DNA of 64,000 nt from positions 1-64,000 of the forward strand of contig CAKSTF010000008.1 of assembly GCA_934491515.1 (NCBI GenBank), written 5' to 3'. This document shows positions 1 to 8,589 of the stretch, one piece after another. The position numbers and the translations under genes are program-made. The notes under the pieces were generated by a model. That model did not search any database and was not told the DNA's origin. It worked only from the letters and a program-made list of their open reading frames with translations. This DNA comes from an uncultured Eubacteriales bacterium. GTDB lineage: Bacteria; Bacillota; Clostridia; Oscillospirales; Acutalibacteraceae. Numbering within the stretch: position 1 is the first letter of the stretch; every line of letters starts with the position of its first letter.

Positions 1-1458
1 GACAGGGGCAGGCTTACGGAACTCGGAATAGATATACCCGATAAAACGGTTGACGAAGCCGTTAATGAGGAATATCTTGTTTACAGCAATGTGTGCTGCG
101 CCGGTGAAAAACTTTTTATAAGTTATCCCGCGGTCTTGGCAGACGGTTCAAAGGGCGAACCTTCCGCTTTTCTTACTGGTCTTATAAACGCCTTTAAAAT
201 AGAGACGCTCAGCGAACCTGCGGCACTCAAAGCGGCAAACCTGCCGGAAACTCCGGAAGGAGCATTTTCGGAATTCTGCCGCCGGTATACCGCCAAAAAC
301 GGAGAGGCTCTTGAAATTTATGCCGCGTTTGACGGCGAATACCGAAAAAAGTGTGAACACACGGCGGAATTTTCAGCGCGCCCGCAGTTTTCGCTTTCTC
401 CCGACACAGCGGCGGCGCTGTACGGTAAGGATATCAGAATGTCTCCCTCAAAATTTGACGATTTCAACCGCTGCCGTTTTATGCATTTCTGCCGCGACGG
501 ACTTAAAATACGCAGTCTGCAAAGCGCCGACTTTAACGTTATGCAGCGCGGCACGCTTGTGCACTATGTGCTGCAGCGTGTTGTGGAAACCTACGGCAAA
601 GGTCTTGCCGAACTTACGGCGGAAGATATAAATGCTGCCGTTGACCGTTTTGTTAAGGAGTACCTTGATAATATCCCAGGTTATCGCACTACCGAAACGC
701 CGCGCCTTAAATACATAGCAAACGGTATGGCGCGCAACCTTAAAAGCGTGGTATACGATATGTCGCGCGATTTTGCAAACAGCGATTTCACACCGGTTGC
801 CTGCGAACTTAAAGTGGGTGCGGAGGGCGCGATTCCGGAAGTTTGCGTCTCTACGGAAAACGGTGGCACGGTGCGCCTTTCCGGAATAATCGACCGACTT
901 GATAAATATGAGGGATATGTAAGAGTAGTCGACTATAAAACAGGTTCACGCAACTTTAAACTGCCCGATATACTTTTCGGCCAGAATATGCAGATGCTGA
1001 TATATCTTTATGCCGTCTGCAAGGCGGCACAGGGCGAATCCGCGCCCGCTGGGATACTGTATATGCCGGCGCTTCATAAAAACGGCGATGCCGCTTCAAA
1101 ACACAGGATGAACGGTCTTTTGCTTGAGGACGAGCATGTTTTGAAAGCAATGGATATAATGCAGACCGGCGAATTTGTGCCGAAACCTACGGGCAGGACA
1201 GCCGAAAACTTTATAAGCGACAGCGATTTTCTTAAAATATTCGCGCTTATAGAGCGCAAGTTAAAATCCGCGGGAGAGCGCATATACGAAGGAAAAATTG
1301 CTGCAAACCCGACCGACGGCATAGACAGCGGCGCCTGCAAGTACTGTGAATTCAAGGGCATTTGCCGAATAGACGAAAAGGAAATTAAAAAGGTTCCTAA
1401 TATGCCGGCCGAAGAGGTGTTCGAAAAGATGGGGGAGGTGTCCGAAAATGAAGTTTAA
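1..1458 (+). CDS. addB: ATP-dependent helicase/deoxyribonuclease subunit B, C-terminal part (partial at window edge)
   Basis: This is the C-terminal part of the AddB subunit of the AddAB (RecBCD-like) double-strand-break resection complex; the frame is open from base 1, so the start lies upstream. The RecB-type nuclease core is visible as GIIDRLDKYEGYVRVVDYKTG near window bases 880-945. The four iron-sulfur cysteines expected in AddB are present: one at FNRCRF (about base 470) and the CxxCx5C group CKYCEFKGIC near the C-terminus (about 1338-1365). The stop overlaps the start of addA by 11 bases, the usual translational coupling of this pair. The visible part carries no helicase motifs. I am confident of the family from the nuclease motif, the cysteine pattern and the neighbour. 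Confidence 0.93.
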   Translation, partial: DRGRLTELGIDIPDKTVDEAVNEEYLVYSNVCCAGEKLFISYPAVLADGSKGEPSAFLTGLINAFKIETLSEPAALKAANLPETPEGAFSEFCRRYTAKNGEALEIYAAFDGEYRKKCEHTAEFSARPQFSLSPDTAAALYGKDIRMSPSKFDDFNRCRFMHFCRDGLKIRSLQSADFNVMQRGTLVHYVLQRVVETYGKGLAELTAEDINAAVDRFVKEYLDNIPGYRTTETPRLKYIANGMARNLKSVVYDMSRDFANSDFTPVACELKVGAEGAIPEVCVSTENGGTVRLSGIIDRLDKYEGYVRVVDYKTGSRNFKLPDILFGQNMQMLIYLYAVCKAAQGESAPAGILYMPALHKNGDAASKHRMNGLLLEDEHVLKAMDIMQTGEFVPKPTGRTAENFISDSDFLKIFALIERKLKSAGERIYEGKIAANPTDGIDSGACKYCEFKGICRIDEKEIKKVPNMPAEEVFEKMGEVSENEV

Positions 1459-4400
1459 GGCTACCGAAGCGCAAAACAGCGCGATAATCCGCGACGGCAG
1501 TATACTTGTTTCCGCTGCAGCGGGATCGGGCAAGACCGCCGTTCTTACCGAACGCGTTATAAGAAAACTTACTGATGAAGAAAACCCGGTTCCGGCAAAC
1601 AGACTGCTTATTGTAACCTTTACTAATGCCGCCGCCGCCGAAATGCGCGGCAGAATAGAAAAGCGGCTTTATGAGGAAGCCCTGCTTCATCCCGAAAATG
1701 AGTGGATAGCGCGGCAAAAATACCTTATTTCCTCCGCAGATATATGTACTATCGACTCCTTTTGCATAAAACTTGTAAGGGAAAACTTTTCGGTGCTCGG
1801 AGTGTCGCCCGACTTCAGGGTGTCGGACGGCTCGGATACCGCCGCTGTCGCTAAAAGCGTGTTAAGCGGCATAATAAGTCCGTATCTTGAAAACACGGAC
1901 GAGGATTTTTTAAAACTTTTGAATATTACAAACTGCGAATTTGACGAATCGCATTTGCTTGATACTGTATCGGAGATATTCACTCTTTCTCAATCAGAAC
2001 CGTTTCCCGAACGCTACCTTGAGGAACTGGCAGCACCTTATAAGATGCCTTTCGGTGAGGGTCACCCGTGGTATCAGGCTGCCGTGTCGCAGATAAACAC
2101 CCAAATCGACTCCTGCCTTTCGGATGCTGTTAAAATGGCGGAAATCGCCGCTTATTACGACGGGAAAAACGCCGATAAATGCGGCGCATACGCGGAAAAC
2201 ACGGTGGAGATTACGGAATCTTTGAAGAATACTGCTGCCGCCGGTGACTATAACGCGCTGACCGAAGTGCTGCGCGCGGCAAAACTGCCGACATTGCCGC
2301 GCCTTGATAAATCCTACTCCTCCGCAACAGAATTTTCAAACCTTAAAGCCGATATAAACGAAAAGCTTAAAAAACTTTCCGAAACGTTTTATCAAACAAA
2401 GGAAGAAATAAACGCGGATATCGAAAGTATTCGTCCTGCGGCGGAACTGTTAGTTTCGCTTGTTAAACGTTACAGCGATGAATTGCTTGAGGCGCTTTTG
2501 GGCGAGAATATACTTACCTTCGCGTTTTGTGAACAACTTGCACGAAAACTTTTGTGCGAATACACCGCGGACGGAATTGCGCCTACCGCGCAGGCACGCG
2601 ATATTATCGCCGCATACGACGAGGTATGCGTGGACGAGTATCAGGATGTAAACGATCTTCAGGATATGCTTTTTAATATTATATCCGATAGCGGAAAACA
2701 TCTTTTTACCGTAGGAGATGTAAAACAGAGCATTTACGGCTTCCGCGGTTCAAATCCGAAAAATTTTGTCCGCCGTTCAAAACTTTGCGAAGAAAACGGA
2801 AACCGTATTACACTTTCCGATAATTTCCGCAGCCGCGGCGGCGTCTGCCGCGCGGTAAATTACTTTTTCTCGCTTTTGCTTGCAGGGCAAACGGGTGAAA
2901 TCGTGTATGATGATAACGAATCCCTTACGCCTGCGGCAAAATTCCCCGAAAACGGTATCCCTGCGGCAGATGTGCTTTTTGTTGATAATTCGGATTCGGA
3001 TTATCGCCGTCTTGACAGCGAAGCGGAGGCAATAGCCGATTATATTGAGCAGACGGTACGCGCGGGAACTGCCGTCCGCAGTGACGAAAACACGTTAAGG
3101 CCCGTAAAATACGGCGATATAGCAATACTTATGGGTACCGTTCAGAACAAAGCCGCCACGGTGGCTGCCGCGCTTGAACGGCGGAAAATACCGGTGCTTT
3201 ACAACGCCGAAACATTCACGGATACATTTGAAATAAAACTTATACTTTCGCTTTTAAAGGTCATAGATAATCCGAAAAGCGATGTTGAACTTTTAAGCGT
3301 TATGCTTTCTCCGCTGTTCGGGTTTACTGCGGACGATGTTGCGATTATCCGCACGAAAAATCGTTCAGGAGTGCTCTATGCTGCCGTTCTTGCCGCTGCT
3401 GAAGATGATGAAAGGGCATTTAAATTTACCGAACGTTTAAGGGAGTTTCGCCGCAGTTTTGCGGTTTTGCCGCTTGACAGGGCTATATCCGAACTGTATC
3501 AAAGTACAGACATTCTCAACATAGTGTCCGTTATGCCGTCGGGTGACGTGCGCCGCGCAAATCTGCTTTCGCTTTGTAAAACGGCGGCGGATTATGCCGC
3601 TTTTCATACGGGCGGAATTTACGGGTTTTTAAAATATATATCGTCGCTGCCGGAAAAGGCGTTCAAGGGCGCTGCCTCTTCGGAGGAGGACGGCGTTCGC
3701 ATAATGTCTATGCATACATCAAAGGGTCTTCAGTTTCCTGTGTGTATCCTTGCAAATCTTTCGGTTGAAATAAACAACAGCGACGCCGTAAGCAGAATCA
3801 TATACTCAAAGAAATTCGGTATCGCTTTTAAGTATTTTGACGAAGAGACCGGCTGTGACTGCGAACTGCTTAATCATTCGCTTGCATCATACGATATAAG
3901 AAAAAACAATGTTGATGAAAGGCTGCGCCTGCTTTATGTTGCGGCAACCCGCGCGGAGGATAAACTCTGCCTGGTGTGTTCCGTGGATAATGCAGAACGA
4001 AAACTTGTTAAACTTTCCTCGGCACTGTCGGATGTTCCGCCGTACATCGGCGCGGAATGGCTTTCAAAAAGCACCTCAATGTGCGATTGGGTGCTTGCCT
4101 GTATGCTGCTTTCGGACAGCGCCGAAAAACTGCGCGGTATATACGGTATTTCGCCGCCGGTGATTTTCGAAACGCCGGATATTCTGCTGAAAACCGTAAA
4201 AGGAACGGAAAAACCCGATAATGACCTTTTGCGGCAGCAGAACGAAAACGGCGCAAATGTCCTTGCGGATATTCCGCCGCAAAACAGCCTGAATACAGAA
4301 CGTATGAAGGAAAATTTCACCTTTTCCTATCCGTATGAGGCGCTTAAAAATGCACAGGCAAAAATTTCGGTATCGACCGCGGCAAACAGTGCGGAGGCGG

Positions 4401-4951
4401 AAAGATTCGCCTTTACCGCAAGTCCTGCTTTTATGCTTGAAGGCGGATTGTCCGCTGCAGGCAGGGGAACCGCAATGCACCATATAATGCAGTATATTTC
4501 TTTTGAAAACGGTACAGAAACGGAAAAAGAGATCAAGCGTTTGCGGGAAAGCCGCTACATAACTCAGGCAGAAGCCGCTGCAGCAGATACGGATGCCATC
4601 AGGCGATTTTTTGAAAGCCCCGTATTTGCGCGTATCCGTTCCTCCGCGGAAGTGCACCGTGAAATGCGCTTTTTAACCGAAATGCCGGTCGGTAAACTGG
4701 GCGGATTTGAAGGCGTACCCTCCGATACACAGGTGCTGGTTCAGGGGGCGGTTGACCTCTGCTTTGCGGAAAACGACGGCGTTACGGTGCTTGACTTTAA
4801 AACCGACAGGGTAGATTCTCTTGAGGTTCTTAAAGAAAGATACAAGGCACAGCTCGACATTTACTCCGCTGCATGTGAGAAAATACTGAAAAAACCGGTA
4901 AAAGAAAGGATAATATACTCTTTCACCCTTTCCGACAGCATATCGTTTTAA
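1448..4951 (+). CDS. addA: ATP-dependent helicase/nuclease subunit A
   Basis: AddA is the UvrD/SF1 helicase and second nuclease of the AddAB complex, which unwinds and resects broken DNA for RecA. At 1167 residues it has the usual AddA length. The Walker A motif SAAAGSGKTA lies at about residues 23-32. Walker B appears as VDEYQDVN (about 395), motif IV-V as IMSMHTSKGLQFP, and motif VI as LLYVAATRAEDKL (about 830). The C-terminal nuclease domain carries VQGAVDLCF...VLDFKTD (about 1100-1125). The ATG follows a GGGGGAGGTG ribosome binding site and lies inside the end of addB. A strong terminator follows, so addBA closes an operon. Confidence 0.96.
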   Translation: MKFKATEAQNSAIIRDGSILVSAAAGSGKTAVLTERVIRKLTDEENPVPANRLLIVTFTNAAAAEMRGRIEKRLYEEALLHPENEWIARQKYLISSADICTIDSFCIKLVRENFSVLGVSPDFRVSDGSDTAAVAKSVLSGIISPYLENTDEDFLKLLNITNCEFDESHLLDTVSEIFTLSQSEPFPERYLEELAAPYKMPFGEGHPWYQAAVSQINTQIDSCLSDAVKMAEIAAYYDGKNADKCGAYAENTVEITESLKNTAAAGDYNALTEVLRAAKLPTLPRLDKSYSSATEFSNLKADINEKLKKLSETFYQTKEEINADIESIRPAAELLVSLVKRYSDELLEALLGENILTFAFCEQLARKLLCEYTADGIAPTAQARDIIAAYDEVCVDEYQDVNDLQDMLFNIISDSGKHLFTVGDVKQSIYGFRGSNPKNFVRRSKLCEENGNRITLSDNFRSRGGVCRAVNYFFSLLLAGQTGEIVYDDNESLTPAAKFPENGIPAADVLFVDNSDSDYRRLDSEAEAIADYIEQTVRAGTAVRSDENTLRPVKYGDIAILMGTVQNKAATVAAALERRKIPVLYNAETFTDTFEIKLILSLLKVIDNPKSDVELLSVMLSPLFGFTADDVAIIRTKNRSGVLYAAVLAAAEDDERAFKFTERLREFRRSFAVLPLDRAISELYQSTDILNIVSVMPSGDVRRANLLSLCKTAADYAAFHTGGIYGFLKYISSLPEKAFKGAASSEEDGVRIMSMHTSKGLQFPVCILANLSVEINNSDAVSRIIYSKKFGIAFKYFDEETGCDCELLNHSLASYDIRKNNVDERLRLLYVAATRAEDKLCLVCSVDNAERKLVKLSSALSDVPPYIGAEWLSKSTSMCDWVLACMLLSDSAEKLRGIYGISPPVIFETPDILLKTVKGTEKPDNDLLRQQNENGANVLADIPPQNSLNTERMKENFTFSYPYEALKNAQAKISVSTAANSAEAERFAFTASPAFMLEGGLSAAGRGTAMHHIMQYISFENGTETEKEIKRLRESRYITQAEAAAADTDAIRRFFESPVFARIRSSAEVHREMRFLTEMPVGKLGGFEGVPSDTQVLVQGAVDLCFAENDGVTVLDFKTDRVDSLEVLKERYKAQLDIYSAACEKILKKPVKERIIYSFTLSDSISF

Positions 4952-4953
4952 TT

Positions 4954-4984
4954 AAATATCCGCCCGTTTTACGGGCGGATATTT
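4954..4984 (+). terminator. Rho-independent terminator after addA
   Basis: A 14-bp perfect stem (4954-4967 with 4971-4984) with a three-base loop starts two bases after the addA stop. The 3' arm is AT-rich at its end rather than followed by a long T-run, but the hairpin is very strong. Confidence 0.75.
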
Positions 4985-5110
4985 ATTATCTGCGCACGGA
5001 AGAGAAAACAATTACGCGTCGCTTTAGTGCAATAAAGCAATAAAGCAGATGAATCATACATTTCCTTTTGTGCATATCTTACGAACTTGCAAAAAATACT
5101 CAAAAAACAC

Positions 5111-5139
5111 TTTACAACTTTAGTTCGATGAAGTATAAT
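5111..5139 (+). promoter_or_regulatory. Sigma-A type promoter of the amino-acid ABC operon
   Basis: TTTACA at 5111-5116 and TATAAT at 5134-5139 are separated by exactly 17 bases, about 60 bases before the substrate-binding protein start. Upstream, near 5026-5047, there is a short AATAAAGCA direct repeat that could be a regulator site; that part is only a guess. Confidence 0.75.
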
Positions 5140-5197
5140 GCATTACAGAAAAACAAAAGCAAGCAGGAACGCTTGACCTAAAAAAGGAGAAATTAAA

Positions 5198-5998
5198 ATG
5201 AAAAAGACAGTAGCACTTATTTTGGCAGTTGTAATGCTTTTATGCTTTGCAGGCTGCGGCAGTAAAGACAGCAGCAAGACCGATTCCGAATACATAAAGG
5301 AAAAGGGAAAAATAGTTATCGGTATTACCGACTTCGCGCCCATGGATTATGAAGAAAAACAGGGCAGCGGCGATTGGATAGGTTTTGACGCCGATATGGC
5401 AAAAGCATTTGCAAAATACTTAGGCGTTGATGTTGAGTTTACGGTTATCAACTGGGACAACAAGGTTTTTGAACTTAACGGCAAATCAATTGACTGCGTT
5501 TGGAACGGTATGACCCTTACAGACGGCGTTAAGTCGGCTATGGCAACTTCGAACGCATATTGCGTGAACGAACAGGTAGTTGTTGTTTCCAAGGATAAGA
5601 AAGATGTTTACAATTCAAAAGATGCCATAAAAGACCTTAACTTTGCAGCGGAAGGCGGTTCGGCCGGCGAAGAAGTGCTTACCGGTCTCGGTTATAAAGT
5701 TACTGCAGTAGGCAGCCAGGCAGACGCGGTTAAAGAAGTAGCGGCAGGCACGTCCGACGCCGCCGTTATAGACCTTCTTATGGCAGGCGCCGTTATCGGT
5801 GAGGGCACAAGTTATGAAAATCTTGTATACACTATATCTTTAAGCGATGAGAAAGAAGAATACGGCGTAGGTTTCAGAAAGGGCAGCGACCTTGCCGCAA
5901 AACTTAACGAATTCTTCAAGAAGGCATACAGCGACGGTTCTATGCTTGAAACCGCTAAAAAGTACGGCGTTCAGGAATCTCTTATAGAACAGAAGTAA
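5198..5998 (+). CDS. Polar amino-acid ABC transporter substrate-binding lipoprotein
   Basis: This is a family 3 solute-binding protein (His/Gln/Lys/Cys class) that captures a polar amino acid outside the membrane and hands it to the permease encoded next. The first 20 residues are a lipoprotein signal ending in the lipobox CFAGC, so the mature protein is anchored by Cys20 and followed by a Ser/Lys/Asp-rich linker. Family features include ITDFAPMDY and the closing lobe motif DGSMLETAKKYG. The 266-residue length is typical. The start ATG follows AAAGGAG at good spacing. The exact amino acid cannot be decided from the sequence. A stable hairpin separates it from the permease gene, which should favour higher expression of the binding protein. 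Confidence 0.92.
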   Translation: MKKTVALILAVVMLLCFAGCGSKDSSKTDSEYIKEKGKIVIGITDFAPMDYEEKQGSGDWIGFDADMAKAFAKYLGVDVEFTVINWDNKVFELNGKSIDCVWNGMTLTDGVKSAMATSNAYCVNEQVVVVSKDKKDVYNSKDAIKDLNFAAEGGSAGEEVLTGLGYKVTAVGSQADAVKEVAAGTSDAAVIDLLMAGAVIGEGTSYENLVYTISLSDEKEEYGVGFRKGSDLAAKLNEFFKKAYSDGSMLETAKKYGVQESLIEQK

Positions 5999-6013
5999 TA
6001 AACAGGTAAAAAC

Positions 6014-6037
6014 GGCAGGGGGCTTAGACCCCCTGCC
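6014..6037 (+). promoter_or_regulatory. Intercistronic hairpin between binding protein and permease genes
   Basis: A perfect 9-bp GC-rich stem (6014-6022 with 6029-6037, loop of six) sits in the 72-base gap between the two genes and has no T-run after it. Such hairpins commonly stabilise the upstream message and give the binding protein a stoichiometric excess. It may alternatively be a leaky terminator. Confidence 0.6.
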
Positions 6038-6070
6038 TAAAATTGCATTATAAAGATAGGAATTTAAAAA

Positions 6071-6727
6071 ATGTTTCAAATTGTTATAAAAGCATTGTGG
6101 ACCGGCTTCGGCAGCACACTGCAGATATTTTTTGTAACGCTTCTTGGCGCGCTGCCGTTAGGGCTTATAATCGCATTCGGTTCCATGAGCCGTTTTGCAC
6201 CGCTGAGGACCGTTGTGCGCACAATAGTGTGGATTGTAAGGGGCACGCCGCTTATGCTGCAGCTTATAATCATTTATTACGGTCCCGGTCTTATCGGGGG
6301 CAACAATATATGGGGTATGGGTATGGCAGGCAGAATGACCGCCACTTTTGCCGCATTTATCATTAACTATGCATGCTACTTTTCAGAAATATACAGGGGC
6401 GGAATTGAAAGCATATCAAAGGGTCAGTACGAAGCCGGTCAGGTACTCGGTATGACCAAATCGCAGATATTTTTCAAAGTGGTGCTCTTACAGGTTGTAA
6501 AGCGCATTATACCGCCCATAAGCAACGAAGTTATAACCCTTGTAAAGGATACTTTGCTTTCAAGAATAATTGCGATTCAGGAACTGATATACGCAGGCGA
6601 GCGCTTTATAAAAAACGGCGGTATAATTTGGCCGCTTTTCTTTACGGGCGTGTTTTACCTTGCGTTCAGCGGAATACTTACGGTTCTTTTCGGATATATC
6701 GAAAAGAAACTTTCGTATTTTAATTAA
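6071..6727 (+). CDS. Amino-acid ABC transporter permease (HisMQ/GlnP type)
   Basis: A 218-residue integral membrane subunit of the polar amino-acid importer. Its hydrophobic segments and the motif VRGTPLMLQL near the first third are characteristic of the HEAAxxP-like His/Glu/Gln permease family. The cytoplasmic coupling loop is seen as YFSEIYRGGIESISKGQYEAG followed by LGM. It presumably forms a homodimer, since only one permease gene is present. The ribosome binding site is modest (ATAGGAATT before ATG). It lies between the binding-protein and ATPase genes on one transcript. Substrate specificity is not readable. Confidence 0.93.
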   Translation: MFQIVIKALWTGFGSTLQIFFVTLLGALPLGLIIAFGSMSRFAPLRTVVRTIVWIVRGTPLMLQLIIIYYGPGLIGGNNIWGMGMAGRMTATFAAFIINYACYFSEIYRGGIESISKGQYEAGQVLGMTKSQIFFKVVLLQVVKRIIPPISNEVITLVKDTLLSRIIAIQELIYAGERFIKNGGIIWPLFFTGVFYLAFSGILTVLFGYIEKKLSYFN

Positions 6728-6741
6728 AGGGGGAGAAGTAT

Positions 6742-7500
6742 ATGCCGATTTTAGAAGTAAAAGACCTGCAAAAGAAATTCGGAAAAACAACCGTTTTAAA
6801 CGGTGTTAACTTCTCTGTCGAAAAGGGCGAGGTGCTTGCCGTTATCGGCTCTTCCGGCGGCGGAAAAACAACGCTGCTGCGGTGTCTTAACCTGCTTGCT
6901 TTCCCCGACGGCGGAAGCATAACCGTTGCAGGCGAGACGGTGTACGACGCAGATTCCGAAACCCGTATGAGCGAAAGCGAAATAAGAAAAAAGCGCCTGC
7001 ATTTCGGACTTGTGTTTCAGCAGTTCAATCTGTTTCCTCAATACACGGTTCTTAAAAATGTGGCGCTGGCACCCGTGCTTTTAAAACTTTGCAGCAATGC
7101 GGAAGCGGAAAAACAGGCGCTTGCCCTTATAGACCGCGTTGGCCTTTCGGAAAAGGCAAACAATTACCCGTGCGAACTTTCGGGCGGTCAACAGCAGCGC
7201 GTTGCCATTGCCCGCGCACTGGCGCTTTCTCCCGATATACTTTGTTTTGACGAACCAACCTCCGCCCTTGATCCGGAACTTACGGGTGAGGTGCTGAAGG
7301 TTATCAAATCGCTTAAAGACGGCGGAAGAACCATGATTATAGTGACGCACGAAATGGAATTCGCAAAAAATGTTGCGGATAAGGTAATCTATATGGCGGA
7401 CGGTATGATTGAAGAATACGGCACACCGGAAGAAGTTTTCGGTAAGCCCAAATCACCGAAACTCAAGGCCTTTTTAAGTAATAGTTCCGAAAGTATATGA
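6742..7500 (+). CDS. Amino-acid ABC transporter ATP-binding protein (GlnQ type)
   Basis: The 252-residue ATPase energises the importer encoded just upstream. The Walker A motif is GSSGGGKTT at about residue 37, with Gly in place of the common Ser. The Q-loop region is VFQQFNLFP, the ABC signature LSGGQQQRVAIARAL, Walker B ILCFDEPTSALDPE, and the switch histidine IIVTHEME. The gene follows the permease by 14 bases and has the ribosome binding site GGGGGAG. It is a complete, ordinary member of the polar amino-acid subfamily. Confidence 0.95.
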   Translation: MPILEVKDLQKKFGKTTVLNGVNFSVEKGEVLAVIGSSGGGKTTLLRCLNLLAFPDGGSITVAGETVYDADSETRMSESEIRKKRLHFGLVFQQFNLFPQYTVLKNVALAPVLLKLCSNAEAEKQALALIDRVGLSEKANNYPCELSGGQQQRVAIARALALSPDILCFDEPTSALDPELTGEVLKVIKSLKDGGRTMIIVTHEMEFAKNVADKVIYMADGMIEEYGTPEEVFGKPKSPKLKAFLSNSSESI

Positions 7501-7513
7501 AAGGACTGCTTTT

Positions 7514-7795
7514 ATGGTTACACATAAAAAGATAAGCGAAGAAGATATTGCAAGACTTTATGAAGTTATACTGTCGCTTAAAACCAAGGCGGATTGCGAG
7601 GCGCTTTTTAAGGACCTTTGCACCGATAAGGAAGTAGAACAGATGGCGCAGCGTATTAAAGCGGCAAAACTTTTGATAGAGGGTAACACCTACAGCGGTG
7701 TTATAGAACAAACCGATATTTCTTCCGCAACGCTCAGCCGAGTATCGCGCTGCGTGCAGTACGGCAAGGGTTACACAGCTTTTATAAAGAATTAA
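7514..7795 (+). CDS. TrpR/YerC-YecD family DNA-binding protein
   Basis: A 93-residue all-helical protein of the Trp-repressor-like YerC/YecD family found in Bacillota. The C-terminal half has the helix-turn-helix region, with SGVIEQTDISSATLSRVSRC matching the family's second helix and recognition helix. The gene begins 13 bases after the ABC ATPase and shares its direction, so it is probably the last gene of the amino-acid transport operon and could regulate it. That regulatory link is inferred from position only. No tryptophan-binding residues can be assigned by eye. Confidence 0.88.
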   Translation: MVTHKKISEEDIARLYEVILSLKTKADCEALFKDLCTDKEVEQMAQRIKAAKLLIEGNTYSGVIEQTDISSATLSRVSRCVQYGKGYTAFIKN

Positions 7796-7824
7796 AACCG
7801 CCTTGTCGGCCGTATTGTTTAATA

Positions 7825-7841
7825 ACTATTGTAACAATAGT
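7825..7841. promoter_or_regulatory. Palindromic operator-like site upstream of the sigma factor gene
   Basis: ACTATTGT-A-ACAATAGT is a perfect inverted repeat with 8-base arms around one central base, ending 10 bases before the -35 box at 7852. Its size and location suit a dimeric transcription factor. The protein that binds it is unknown. Confidence 0.5.
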
Positions 7842-7851
7842 ATAAAAATGC

Positions 7852-7880
7852 TTGACATTTTAAGAGAAATAATATAAAAT
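7852..7880 (+). promoter_or_regulatory. Promoter of the SigH-like sigma factor gene
   Basis: TTGACA at 7852-7857 and TAAAAT at 7875-7880 are spaced by 17 bases, 42 bases before the preferred ATG. An overlapping TATAAA is also possible as the -10. Confidence 0.7.
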
Positions 7881-7921
7881 TATTCTATATAGAGGCTGAT
7901 ATATTGTATTTGGAGAGTTAT

Positions 7922-8476
7922 ATGCCTGTAAACGCTTCGGCAATGTCGGAAGAAGAATTGGTAAAATTCATCAATTCGGGGGATTACGACCTTTTTCCTG
8001 AACTTATCAACCGCATAATGCCGCATATTTCGGCATCGGCGGCAAAATGGAAAAACATTATCCCGGATACGGAGGACCTTGTAGAAGAGGGCGTACTTGC
8101 CGTTTTTACGGCGCTGCGTTCCTATGAAAGCGAGAAGGCTTCCTTTAAAACTTTTGCAAATATGTGTGTGGACAGGGCGATAAACGCTAAAGTGCGGGCG
8201 GCTACCGCGCAGAAGCGTATACCCAATAACCTTGTCTGCCCGATAGAAGATACGGATATTCCTCACGGAGAAAGCGCAGAGGAGGCTTTTATCCGCAAAG
8301 AGGAAAATAACGATTTTAATACAAATTTAAGCAATACGCTCACGGGTCTTGAACAAAGCGTTTTAAAACTTTTTCTTGACGGTGACAGTTATGCGGATAT
8401 TGCGAACACGCTCGGTGTTTCGCGCAAGTCGGTTGACGGCGCGTTGCGGCGTGTGCGCAGTAAACTGAAAAAATAA
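7922..8476 (+). CDS. RNA polymerase sigma-70 family factor (SigH/Spo0H-like)
   Basis: A 184-residue small sigma factor. Region 2 is recognisable from DTEDLVEEGVLAVFTALRSY and FKTFANMCVDRAINAKVRA. Region 4 is a helix-turn-helix with SYADIANTLGVSRKSVDGALRRVRSK at the C-terminus. The arrangement, with a region 2.1 segment FPELINRIMPHI and no long region 1, resembles sporulation sigma-H of Clostridia more than ECF factors. I prefer the ATG at 7922, preceded by GGAGAG, over an in-frame TTG at 7904. The presence of spoVM in this window fits a sporulation role, but this factor could serve another stationary-phase regulon. Confidence 0.8.
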   Translation: MPVNASAMSEEELVKFINSGDYDLFPELINRIMPHISASAAKWKNIIPDTEDLVEEGVLAVFTALRSYESEKASFKTFANMCVDRAINAKVRAATAQKRIPNNLVCPIEDTDIPHGESAEEAFIRKEENNDFNTNLSNTLTGLEQSVLKLFLDGDSYADIANTLGVSRKSVDGALRRVRSKLKK

Positions 8477-8498
8477 ACTCGTATCGAGTTTATATATA

Positions 8499-8563
8499 TG
8501 CCCGGTAGCTTAAATAGCAGAGCGTTGAGTACAAAGATGTCGGTGCGATTCCGTCCGGGGCGA
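8499..8563 (+). ncRNA. tRNA-like element with a rudimentary anticodon arm
   Basis: The 65 bases can be laid out on the tRNA frame. The acceptor stem is 8499-8505 with 8556-8562 (one G-G mismatch, one G-T pair), with T8 and A9. The D stem is GCTT/GAGC with A at both D-loop ends. The T arm GTCGG/CCGTC has one mismatch and loop TGCGATT, close to TTCGANT. Between G26 and the T arm only 14 bases remain instead of about 22; these can form TTG/CAA with loop AGTA. There is no CCA. It lies directly upstream of the zinc-ribbon gene and is co-directional with it. It may be a leader element, an RNase P target or a decayed tRNA. It is not a functional decoding tRNA. Confidence 0.55.
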
Positions 8564-8589
8564 TTATCAAACAAGAGAGGTATAAAAAA

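Noticed and set aside
4076..4657. A 193-residue minus-strand frame inside addA
   Set aside because: Antisense shadow within a gene that has all helicase and nuclease motifs.
6014..6037. Calling this intercistronic hairpin a terminator
   Set aside because: No T-run follows, and the three transporter genes must be expressed together.
8499..8563. Calling this a functional tRNA gene
   Set aside because: No anticodon arm of normal length, no CCA, and mismatches in acceptor and T stems; kept instead as a tRNA-like element.
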